Below are positions 1 to 6,877 of a stretch of 15,117 nucleotides of DNA, piece after piece. The DNA is taken from contig CAMIVJ010000025.1 of assembly GCA_946401765.1 (NCBI GenBank), positions 1-15,117 of the forward strand, given 5' to 3'. This DNA comes from an uncultured bacterium (GTDB lineage: Bacteria > Verrucomicrobiota > Kiritimatiellia > RFP12 > UBA1067). The notes below the pieces were generated by a model, which saw nothing but the letters and a program-made list of their open reading frames with translations, was not told the DNA's origin and searched no databases. Both the position numbers and the translations under genes were made by a program. Position 1 is the first letter of the stretch, and each line of letters starts with the position of its first letter.

Positions 1-152
1 AGGTATGCGGAAAGTTCGTTCATGGCGGTCTGCTCGTGTGGCTTCGGCGCACTAGGCCCCGCCACTTCGTACGGCGTTGCCGCGAATGCCAGATTTGCGA
101 CCATCAATGTGACGGCGCCTATCGTCCGTGAAATAAGATGTTTCTGTTTCAT
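1..152 (-). CDS. Partial exported protein, N-terminal 50 codons (left edge); possibly DUF4838-like
   Basis: Reading leftward from an ATG at 152-150, the frame stays open to the window edge. It begins MKQKHLISRTIGAVTLMVAN and continues to an LAFA-ATPYE junction. This is a textbook Sec signal peptide: basic n-region, hydrophobic core and AxA-type cleavage site near residue 25. The mature start ends in EQTAMNELSAYL, which resembles the 'EQTAAxELxxYL' helix that opens many DUF4838/alpha-glucuronidase-N-like secreted carbohydrate proteins of PVC bacteria. That family guess rests on about 25 residues and is weak. No Shine-Dalgarno site lies upstream of the ATG. The gene is divergent from the sigma-stub gene at 273. 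Confidence 0.6.
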   Translation of the reverse strand, partial: MKQKHLISRTIGAVTLMVANLAFAATPYEVAGPSAPKPHEQTAMNELSAY

Positions 153-189
153 GTACACAAGGTTAGCATTTAATTTACAATTCGGCAAG

Positions 190-210
190 CCGGAAATTAT
201 GATTTTCCGG
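190..210. repeat. 7-bp inverted repeat in the divergent intergenic region
   Basis: CCGGAAA (190-196) and TTTCCGG (204-210) are perfect inverted copies separated by 7 nt. They lie between the divergent gene starts at 152 and 273. The right arm falls where the -35 of a weak candidate promoter for the 273 gene would be (TAAGAT at 227-232). An operator or a small terminator-like hairpin are both possible, and neither is demonstrated. Confidence 0.5.
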
Positions 211-272
211 AAGTTATGTTTATGTGTAAGATTCTATTTCCATCAACACTTATTTCAATGAGGAGAACTATA

Positions 273-479
273 ATGTTAACTAAGAATCAAACACCGACAA
301 CGGAAGTAAAGCCCATGAATGCCGGATACGGCATCACGCATACGCTTGAGGAGACAGCCAGGCTGCTCGGCATTACGCGCGAACGCGTTAGGCAGATTGA
401 AAAAAACGCGCTTGAGAAGCTGCGCAAACGATTGAAACTGCGTTATGGAATCACTAGCATAAGCGAGGTGGCCAGTTGA
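273..479 (+). CDS. Small sigma-70 region 4.2-only HTH protein (68 aa)
   Basis: This 68-residue protein starts MLTKNQTP and consists almost only of a sigma-70 region 4.2: TLEETARLLGITRERVRQIE at about residues 24-43, followed by KNALEKLRKRLKLRYGI. The helix-turn-helix carries the RERVRQIE recognition helix that contacts -35 elements in RpoD-type sigma factors. Regions 2, 3 and 4.1 are absent, so it cannot act as a complete sigma factor. The start at 273 is chosen because AGGAG at 261-265 is well spaced from it; an upstream in-frame ATG at 216 has no such site. The gene lies 121 bp upstream of a full RpoD-like sigma gene on the same strand. It could be a co-sigma or regulatory DNA-binding protein like region-4-only partners of split sigma factors, or a relic of a decayed sigma gene. 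Its intact frame, strong ribosome site and intact helix favour a functional protein. Confidence 0.8.
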   Translation: MLTKNQTPTTEVKPMNAGYGITHTLEETARLLGITRERVRQIEKNALEKLRKRLKLRYGITSISEVAS

Positions 480-552
480 CTTCAAGAAACAAACGTTGCG
501 GATATTCAATCAAAATCGTGGAAGGAATGAATTCTTTGCGTCTGCAATTAAA

Positions 553-581
553 ATTAACGTCCATTAACATCATTCATTAAC
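553..581 (+). repeat. Three ATTAAC direct repeats in the sigma gene leader
   Basis: ATTAAC occurs at 553-558, 563-568 and 576-581, with start-to-start spacings of 10 and 13 bp, in the AT-rich leader just before the ribosome site (AAAAAGGAG, 584-592) of the sigma gene at 601. A TAAAAT -10-like hexamer (549-554) overlaps the first copy, but no convincing -35 is seen. The first two copies fall on the same helical face, which is compatible with a repeated protein-binding site. Chance occurrence in AT-rich DNA is also possible. Confidence 0.4.
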
Positions 582-600
582 CCCAAAAAGGAGACTTGTT

Positions 601-2073
601 ATGAACTGCAACCTTGACATGAGCTGCAAAGAGGAAAATTTCGAGGAATTCCCGGTAGAAGATATGACCGAAGACCAGGTGCCTGATAAAACTTCTGAAA
701 CGACTGAAATTGATGGCCTAATGGAAACTGAGGAGATGACGGATAATGAGGTCAAGCTCGCGAAGGAGCGCGAGGAGATGGCCACAGAGACTGTTCAGTT
801 ATACATGCGCGAGATGGTGCGTGTGCCGCTTATGAACGAAGCCGAGGAATTAGCTGCGTTCAAGGCGATCGCGGCGGCCAAGGATGACAGCAGAAGGATC
901 TTCAATCGGTTCAAGTTCGCGCCGGCTATGTATGCGCGGCTACTGGACAGGATCGAAGGGCAGACTGGGCGGTTCGATGGAATCGTCGCCTATGCCTTCA
1001 ACGGCGGCAGAGCCGAGTACATTGCCGGAATTCCTGGGTTTAGACAGGCGCTGAAACGTGCCCGTGGCGGCGATGATGTGGATCGATGTTCGGAGAAGTT
1101 GTGCATAGGGCAGAAATGCTTCGAGGCGCTCTGCGCTGAAGCGGGAAGACGCCTTTATGCACCTTGCAAGGCGCTGGTGGCGGAGAAGGTCCGCCTGCTT
1201 GCGAAGCGTCCTTCGAAAAAGCGCGATGCCGAACTTGCGGCGGTGCGGAACAGGCTGGCGCCTATTGAGACGGAGGTCGGCATGGTGGCTGGTGAATTTG
1301 TCGAACGCTTCGCGAAGCTGCAGCGGACGCTAGAGACGCTACAGAAGGCGCGTTCGCGCGTGGTAGAGGCAAATCTCAGGCTGGTGGTGTCCACAGTAAA
1401 ACGCCTCATGCATCTTGGGCTGGAGTTTCTTGATCTGGTTCAAGAGGGCAACACAGGCCTAGTGCGAGCGGTGGAGCTGTTCGACTATCGCCGCGGTTAC
1501 AGGTTCTCGACCTACGCCACATGGTGGATCCGCCAGGCCGCGACGCGCGCGATAGCCGAGCAGTCGCGCACGATCCGTCTGCCGGTGCATCTCATCGAGC
1601 AGATCCACGACATGAACCGCGTATGCGCGCAACTTGTGCAGCGGCTGGGAAGAGATCCCTCCGCCAAGGAACTCGCCTGGGAGATGGGGGTACCCGAGTG
1701 GAAGGTACGCTCGCTTAGAAAAATGGCGTGGACGACCGTCTCTCTTCAGACGAAGGTTGGGGACGACGAAGATGCCTGCATGGGCGACTTCGTGGAGAAT
1801 ACGACCGCCGTCGATCCTGGCGAGGAAACCGACAAGAGCCTCATGCGCGAGCAGCTGATATCCGCATTGGGCACTCTGAACGCCCGCGAACGCGAGTTGC
1901 TCGAATACCGCTACGGGCTTGTTGACGGCAATTGCCGCACGCTCGAGGAGGTGGGGCGGATGCTGAACGTCACGCGCGAGCGTGTGCGTCAGCTCGAGAC
2001 GAAGGCTCTCCGCCAGCTGCGCCATCCCACACGGTCGCTCCGTCTGCGCGGATTCATTGCGAAGAGCGCCTAA
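601..2073 (+). CDS. RpoD-like sigma-70 family RNA polymerase sigma factor (490 aa)
   Basis: This is a complete group 1/2 sigma factor that directs RNA polymerase to -10/-35 promoters. An acidic N-terminus (1-60) is followed by region 1.2 (about 63-95, TVQLYMREMVRVPLMNEAEE). A non-conserved insert of about 155 residues follows, rich in Arg/Lys and Cys. Region 2 (about 251-320) has NLRLVVSTVKR, DLVQEGNTGL and YRFSTYATWWIRQA. Region 3 includes the finger GDDEDACMGDFVEN (387-400). Region 4 (about 415-485) has TLEEVGRMLNVTRERVRQLE. It lacks a recognisable region 1.1, although the acidic N-terminus could substitute. The start at 601 has AAAAAGGAG upstream. It may be a group 2 paralogue, since its neighbours are accessory-looking, but the housekeeping RpoD cannot be excluded without the rest of the genome. 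It probably shares transcription with the DUF932-like and helicase genes downstream. Confidence 0.93.
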   Translation: MNCNLDMSCKEENFEEFPVEDMTEDQVPDKTSETTEIDGLMETEEMTDNEVKLAKEREEMATETVQLYMREMVRVPLMNEAEELAAFKAIAAAKDDSRRIFNRFKFAPAMYARLLDRIEGQTGRFDGIVAYAFNGGRAEYIAGIPGFRQALKRARGGDDVDRCSEKLCIGQKCFEALCAEAGRRLYAPCKALVAEKVRLLAKRPSKKRDAELAAVRNRLAPIETEVGMVAGEFVERFAKLQRTLETLQKARSRVVEANLRLVVSTVKRLMHLGLEFLDLVQEGNTGLVRAVELFDYRRGYRFSTYATWWIRQAATRAIAEQSRTIRLPVHLIEQIHDMNRVCAQLVQRLGRDPSAKELAWEMGVPEWKVRSLRKMAWTTVSLQTKVGDDEDACMGDFVENTTAVDPGEETDKSLMREQLISALGTLNARERELLEYRYGLVDGNCRTLEEVGRMLNVTRERVRQLETKALRQLRHPTRSLRLRGFIAKSA

Positions 2074-2159
2074 GAGATGGGATGAAATTTATCCTAGAAA
2101 AATCAACTCCAGATGTAAGAAAAACTTTACCAGAACAATCTAAAATCATGGTGAGCACT

Positions 2160-3245
2160 ATGAAAAACACAAAAACCAAACTCAAGCCGGGCGAGCGAAT
2201 CTGCGATCGCTTCGAGCCCGTTCCGATTACGCCCCGCCAGATGGTGGAGGCGCTCGACTGCGACGAGACCAAGATCAAGAGTCTCGTCATCGACAACTCC
2301 GCCTACAAGCTGAGCGACCGCTTCTACAAGACGTTGGCCGGCGAACTTGGCATACCATACGGCGTGTTTGGCTTCTTCACGCCGCTCGAGGTGATGGAGC
2401 GCGCGGCCGCGAAGGTTCCGGACCTTCAGCTGCGCGTGACGGTGGACACCGAAGGCCGGCAGGCTCTCGGCCTCACCCAGAACAAGGGCCTGCCGATGCC
2501 CATCAACTACATCGAGAACGTTCTGCACAACGACAAGCGCCTCACCGGCGTAGAATACAGCGACGGCGTGCTGAGCGCGATGCTCGACCTTGACGACCCG
2601 TGGGACGTGCCTAACGACAGCACATACGGAATGCGCGTGCGCTGTCGCGTGCCGGTGGACGGCGTTGGCATGCCAGACATGAGCCTTGCCACATGGCGGC
2701 AGGTCTGTTCCAACGGGGCGGTGGCAGAGACTTCGCTCTTTCGCACGAAGATGGAGATCAAGGACAACAGCGGCGAGCATTTCCGCCGTCTGCTGGCCTC
2801 GTTCAGCAACCCGTCCGGCGTCGAGATGCTGCAGGAGCGCATGTGCAATGCGGCAGAGACGAAGGCGTCCGTTGGCGAGGTGGTGCTGCTGGAGGGGCTG
2901 ATACGCCGTTCCGTGGCGAACGCCCGCAACCAGATGCTGCTGCGCGAGCGCCTGAACGACGTAGCCGACAATCCTTGCGTGCGCTACGGCGTGACTGACC
3001 TTGCGAACATCGGCCAGAAGAAGCGTCCACTCCTGCCCGTGGGGTGCAGCGTGGCCGACCTTCTGAACTTCGCATCCGAACTGGGCACGCACCATTCGGA
3101 TTTGCTCAAGTCCGATTCCACGCTGCAGTCGTTCTCCGGGACGCTGCTCTCGAAGGGGTTCGACCTTGAGGGACTCTACCCGCACACGGCGCGCACGAGC
3201 AGTTTCTATCTCAACGGCATCAACTTCTCAAAGGGGGCTGCGTAG
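2160..3245 (+). CDS. DUF932-like (phage/plasmid-type) protein (361 aa)
   Basis: The protein begins MKNTKTKLKPGERICDRFEP and looks like the DUF932 / phage-plasmid-like family: an N-terminal region on target recognition or folding (PRQMVEALDCDETKIKSLVI), a central beta-rich stretch, and the family-like CSNGAV motif at 183-188 followed by a helical C-terminal half. The biochemical role of DUF932 is not established; members are common on plasmids, phages and integrative elements. The start at 2160 is chosen because GGTGA (2150-2154) is a good Shine-Dalgarno match 5 nt upstream. In-frame ATGs at 2082 and 2148 are alternatives with poorer ribosome sites, and the 2074-2159 stretch is AT-rich like the other leaders. 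The gene is 86 bp after the sigma gene and only 4 nt separate its stop from the helicase start, so translation of the last two is probably coupled. Family assignment is by eye. Confidence 0.75.
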   Translation: MKNTKTKLKPGERICDRFEPVPITPRQMVEALDCDETKIKSLVIDNSAYKLSDRFYKTLAGELGIPYGVFGFFTPLEVMERAAAKVPDLQLRVTVDTEGRQALGLTQNKGLPMPINYIENVLHNDKRLTGVEYSDGVLSAMLDLDDPWDVPNDSTYGMRVRCRVPVDGVGMPDMSLATWRQVCSNGAVAETSLFRTKMEIKDNSGEHFRRLLASFSNPSGVEMLQERMCNAAETKASVGEVVLLEGLIRRSVANARNQMLLRERLNDVADNPCVRYGVTDLANIGQKKRPLLPVGCSVADLLNFASELGTHHSDLLKSDSTLQSFSGTLLSKGFDLEGLYPHTARTSSFYLNGINFSKGAA

Positions 3246-3249
3246 GGAT

Positions 3250-4944
3250 ATGCAGTACGAAGATAGACCCTATCAGCAGGAGGCGATCAGGGAGGGTGTG
3301 GCCGCGTTCACCGAACGCGGCCACAATTCCGTGCTGCTTGAATCGCCTGTGGGCTCCGGCAAGACGTACATGGCCCTTGAGATGATACATCGCCTTCAGC
3401 AGCATCTAGGCCATACGCTCAAGGTGGGCTGGGTGGCGCCGCGTCGCCATCTGCTTCAGCAGATGATGGAGGCTAACCGCGACCTCTACGGCGACCGCAT
3501 TCGGCCAGTGTCGCTCTTCGAAAAGGCACCGCCCGAGGTTGACCTGGTCGTTCTCGACGAGGCGCATCACGAGGCCACTCAGAGCTGCGTGCTGCTCTAC
3601 GAGAAGATGCGCGCAAAGTGGACGATCGGCCTCTCGGCCACGCCAATGCGCACGGACCGCATGAAGCTCTCCTTCCAGGAGACGGTGCGCACATGCTCCA
3701 TCGGCCGTCTCGTTCGCGAGGGGCATCTCAGCCAGTTCAACACTTACGTCATACCGAACTACGGCGTGGACACGGTGGCGGACTTCTATCTCGCCGATCC
3801 TCTCCGCTGGGGCAAGAGCCTCGTCTTCTTCTCCACGATCGCCGAATGCGTGGCGTTCCGCGAGCGCCTTGCCGCCGTGGGCATCGGTTGCGAGGTGGTG
3901 ACGAGCGATAGCGACAAGGAGAGCCAGATCGAGGCCTTCGCGAGCGGCCGTGTGCAGGTGGTGGCGAACGTGGCGATGCTCACTGAGGGTTTCGACCAGC
4001 CCGACGTGGCGAGCATCTTCGCGCGCGACGCCTCGCGCCTGCCGACGATTCAAATGTGTGGACGCGGCCTGCGTCGCGCGCCAGGCAAGGTGGCCTGCAA
4101 CATCGTGCAGAGCGCCAACACGAACTATCTCTTCGAGCGTGTGGCGCATCCCCGCAACGCATTCAGGTGGCAGCAGGGACGCTGGCTTGCGCTCACCGAC
4201 GGTACGGAGGCGATCGAACAGACGTTGAAGGAGACACTTCGCAGAATCAGCGCGCGAGAGAAGGAGGACCGCAAAAAGCGCAAGAACGATTTCAGTGAGG
4301 CGGCACGCGTGGTCCCTCGGCGTTTCGCGCGCACGATCGCGCGCCTCACGCGCGTGGAAAAGGAGGAGAAGACGTATTATGCGGCGTATGGCAGAGTGTA
4401 TGCGGCAATTGAGCGTTTCCGCCGTGCGGCGCATGCAGCGTGCTGGGGCGGCACGCCTGGTCCTTGCGTGATCCACCTCGACAAGAGCGACTTTACGTCG
4501 AAGAGAGTGAAGGCTATTCCGGACTTTCTGCACGACGGCGACGAGGCTGTGCCGGCGCTAGCGGTGGATCTTCGTCTCTGTGTAGCCCAGATGTGGAGAA
4601 GGCAGCTGTCACATCGTAGGCTCGCCATGGACGTGTTGGCAGAGATGATCCGCCTGCGCATTCCGGCGGAGAAAGACCCCGATGGACGCCAGCTCTCCTC
4701 GCAGATGGATGACCTTGGCTACGACATGGCCGCAAACAAGTACAGACGCGACACGCCTGTCGCGAAAGTGCTGCTCGCGGCCGACGAACATCTGGCGGAG
4801 GTGATGCCCCAGCTGCGTTGCGCGCTTATGCATCCGTTCTCCGCCACGAAGAATGGTGATGTGCGGCACTATCTGGCCACAACGGCTACGCGTGAGAATC
4901 CCACCGGGCCTACTTCCGGTCAAGGCCCTGCGCAAATTTCTTGA
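3250..4944 (+). CDS. SF2 DEAD/DEAH-box helicase (564 aa)
   Basis: This is an ATP-dependent superfamily 2 nucleic-acid helicase or translocase of the UvrB/ResIII-Hel_C layout. The Q-like start RPYQQEAIREGV (6-17) is followed by Walker A SPVGSGKTYMA (32-42), motif Ia VAPRRHLLQQM, Walker B VLDEAHHEAT (101-110) and motif III GLSATPMRTDR (128-137). In the second RecA domain motif V is NVAMLTEGFDQPDV (240-253) and motif VI is QMCGRGLRRAPGK (268-280), including both arginines. The basic, partly coiled stretch at about 320-360 leads into a roughly 200-residue C-terminal region I do not recognise. The start at 3250 lies just after the preceding stop, with AAGGGGG about 12 nt upstream. The C-terminus overlaps the end of the convergent RtcR-like gene by 35 bp. 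Linkage to a DUF932-like gene is typical of plasmid or integrative-element cargo; a role in DNA defence or replication is only inference. Confidence 0.92.
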   Translation: MQYEDRPYQQEAIREGVAAFTERGHNSVLLESPVGSGKTYMALEMIHRLQQHLGHTLKVGWVAPRRHLLQQMMEANRDLYGDRIRPVSLFEKAPPEVDLVVLDEAHHEATQSCVLLYEKMRAKWTIGLSATPMRTDRMKLSFQETVRTCSIGRLVREGHLSQFNTYVIPNYGVDTVADFYLADPLRWGKSLVFFSTIAECVAFRERLAAVGIGCEVVTSDSDKESQIEAFASGRVQVVANVAMLTEGFDQPDVASIFARDASRLPTIQMCGRGLRRAPGKVACNIVQSANTNYLFERVAHPRNAFRWQQGRWLALTDGTEAIEQTLKETLRRISAREKEDRKKRKNDFSEAARVVPRRFARTIARLTRVEKEEKTYYAAYGRVYAAIERFRRAAHAACWGGTPGPCVIHLDKSDFTSKRVKAIPDFLHDGDEAVPALAVDLRLCVAQMWRRQLSHRRLAMDVLAEMIRLRIPAEKDPDGRQLSSQMDDLGYDMAANKYRRDTPVAKVLLAADEHLAEVMPQLRCALMHPFSATKNGDVRHYLATTATRENPTGPTSGQGPAQIS

Positions 4945-6763
4945 CAGTGTCGAAATCAAGGCCACACCCTTTAAGGTATCTGTAGAGTTGGCTGGAGCCT
5001 TGTTCTTTCCCGCTTGGGTTGGGGCGGAGGCGCCGGCTGGCTTCTGCTTGGCTATTGGATTCCTTGCATACAGAGACGACGAACGCTAGTTGGGCAAGTT
5101 CGTCCAGCCGCATGGAATTGAATTTCTCCTCATCTTTGATGAGTGCGCGCAGAAATTCAAAATCGCAGGAAGCGTCGGGAAGCGGCGATGCTTGGACAGG
5201 TGATTGGGCTGAAGCTACAACGGATTCCTGCTGGATTGAATTCTCCGCTTGTGCCGTCTTCGTCACTGCATTGTTCAAGGGATTACCCACTTTATGCTCA
5301 GCCTCGGCATACTTGATTTCCCGTTCGACGTCGTGCAGCGTGATATGAAGTCCGTCCGCAAGCGTCGCCATCCTGAAGATCATGGCGTTGAATTCGCGGA
5401 AGTTACCTTTCCACTCGGTGGAGTCGGCCTCTGCATATTCGACAAAGCGTTGTAATGCGTCATTGGCGAATTCACGATGCTCTGAATACTTTTTGTTGTA
5501 TTCACTCAGCACCTGTCGGCAGTTGAGGGCGATGTCCTTTCGTCTTGCGGCATAGCCTGGGCGTTCTTTCTCTGCGAGTCCGGGAAGGTGAAAATGCCAG
5601 GTGTTGATCCGCTCCTGCAGATCCAGACGGAAACGTCCGGACTCCACTTCCGCCCATAGGTCTTTGTTTGTGCCGCAGATGAGCATAAAGTCGCACTGGA
5701 TGTCCTCCGTAGAATGCGGACGTCTGAACTTCTTTGTCTCTATGGCCGTCAGAAGCATCGCCTGAACGTCTTTTGGAAGATCTGCGACCTCGTCGAGGAA
5801 TAGAATTCCGCCGTTGGCCTGCTGTAGTCGTCCGTTGCATGTTCTCGTGGCGCCAGTGAAGTCACCTTCGTCGTGGCCGAACAGCTCGCTTTTGATAAGG
5901 CCGGGGTCTCCGGCCAATGTCGCGCAGTTGACATGCACGAAATTCTTCTCCAGCTTCTTGATCCGTGCGATGTTTCTGGCGAGATGCGACTTGCCGCTAC
6001 CGGTTGGGCCTGTGAAGAGAATTGGCTCCCTTGTTCTCTGTGCCACAAAAAGAATACGGTCGAGCAGTTTCTGGAATTCCTTGTTGCTTTGGTCTATGAA
6101 TATTCCCTCGTGCAGGCCATTGTTCTTTGCTCGTCTTTTTGTGGCGCTTGAAAGCTGACGATACGCTTCATTGAACTCCGAGGGGTCGTCTTCCGTGAAG
6201 GAGCCTATTGGGGTGTGGTAGTCGCGTTTTGTATTGTCGTTCCATGGGGATGGCAGTATGCGTTTGCCGGGGAGCTTGCCTTCCTGGCTGAGCATGAACA
6301 GCGATTCCCTGATCTGCATTGTGCCGTGGTTGCAGTTCACGTAGCAGGTTGTGTTTGGCGCACCGAACTCTGAGGCGTGGTCTTCTGCAAACTTGTACAG
6401 GGTCTTGAACACGCTCACCATGTCCCAAGGAGACTTGAACGGCATCTCTTCCGTGTGCAGCGTAATCTTCGGCTGTAGCGCCTGGATGTCCTCGACGACC
6501 TCGTTAAAAGTCTTATGCATGTCGCTTTTGAGCCCGCTGAACAGGAGGTAGTATTCGTCAAAATGCAGATTGGGATATGAGGCGAGCGCGACGGAGGGGC
6601 GCCAGATATCAGTCCTTTTGATGTCGGCTGGATCTTTGTCGAGAAGATATCCTTGCGTTTTTGAGTCCTTGCCGAACCGCCTTAGGAATTCCTTGTCTTG
6701 AATCTTGTGCTTGAGTTGATCATGCTCGTAGCCGAAGTATGAAATAAGTATTTTCTTGACCAT
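4910..6763 (-). CDS. RtcR-like CARF / AAA+ sigma-54-dependent transcriptional activator (617 aa)
   Basis: This resembles RtcR, the CARF-domain activator of RNA-repair operons. The CARF-like region (1-185) starts MVKKILISYFGY and has the ligand-site-like stretch CNHGTMQIRESLFML (144-158). The AAA+ sigma-54 domain has Walker A GPTGSGKSHLA (252-262), the sigma-54 contact loop as GDFTGA (300-305; the usual loop is GAFTGA), Walker B GGILFLDE (318-325) and the arginine-rich GRFRLDLQERIN (376-387). A low-complexity linker (about 491-535) precedes a C-terminal SQAEASRRL ... SSQLYRYLKGCGLDF HTH-like segment similar to the RtcR tail. E. coli RtcR is about 530 residues, so this protein is longer, mostly in the linker. 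The start at 6763 has GAAGG upstream; an in-frame ATG at 6820 is rejected because it lies inside the promoter -35. No rtcA or rtcB gene is in the window. Confidence 0.88.
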   Translation of the reverse strand: MVKKILISYFGYEHDQLKHKIQDKEFLRRFGKDSKTQGYLLDKDPADIKRTDIWRPSVALASYPNLHFDEYYLLFSGLKSDMHKTFNEVVEDIQALQPKITLHTEEMPFKSPWDMVSVFKTLYKFAEDHASEFGAPNTTCYVNCNHGTMQIRESLFMLSQEGKLPGKRILPSPWNDNTKRDYHTPIGSFTEDDPSEFNEAYRQLSSATKRRAKNNGLHEGIFIDQSNKEFQKLLDRILFVAQRTREPILFTGPTGSGKSHLARNIARIKKLEKNFVHVNCATLAGDPGLIKSELFGHDEGDFTGATRTCNGRLQQANGGILFLDEVADLPKDVQAMLLTAIETKKFRRPHSTEDIQCDFMLICGTNKDLWAEVESGRFRLDLQERINTWHFHLPGLAEKERPGYAARRKDIALNCRQVLSEYNKKYSEHREFANDALQRFVEYAEADSTEWKGNFREFNAMIFRMATLADGLHITLHDVEREIKYAEAEHKVGNPLNNAVTKTAQAENSIQQESVVASAQSPVQASPLPDASCDFEFLRALIKDEEKFNSMRLDELAQLAFVVSVCKESNSQAEASRRLRPNPSGKEQGSSQLYRYLKGCGLDFDTVKKFAQGLDRK

Positions 6764-6791
6764 AAAACCTTCTTCTTGATTCGTTGCCGTC

Positions 6792-6820
6792 ATTATGGCA
6801 AAATAAGTCTCAAAAGTCAA
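6792..6820 (-). promoter_or_regulatory. Sigma-70 promoter of the RtcR-like gene
   Basis: On the minus strand TTGACT (6820-6815) and CATAAT (6797-6792) are separated by exactly 17 nt, close to TTGACA-17-TATAAT. Transcription would begin near 6785, about 20 nt upstream of the ATG at 6763. The regulator can therefore be expressed independently of the upstream signal peptidase gene. Confidence 0.75.
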
Positions 6821-6877
6821 TGACAGGCAACGGCGAACGGATTATTGCCGCTCTTTAGAGATGGCATTCAAAAGTTT

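Noticed and set aside
2082..2159. Longer DUF932-like start at 2082 (MKFILEKSTP)
   Set aside because: The extra segment is AT-rich like the other leaders and its ribosome site is poor; 2160 has GGTGA at good spacing. Kept as an alternative only.
2127..3185. Long antisense open frame opposite the DUF932-like gene
   Set aside because: It is His/Val/Arg-rich, has no ribosome site and no family motif, and arises from GC-biased third positions of the sense gene. The same holds for the long frames opposite the helicase (3406-4533), sbcD (10549-11472) and sbcC (11583-13088, 13542-14492).
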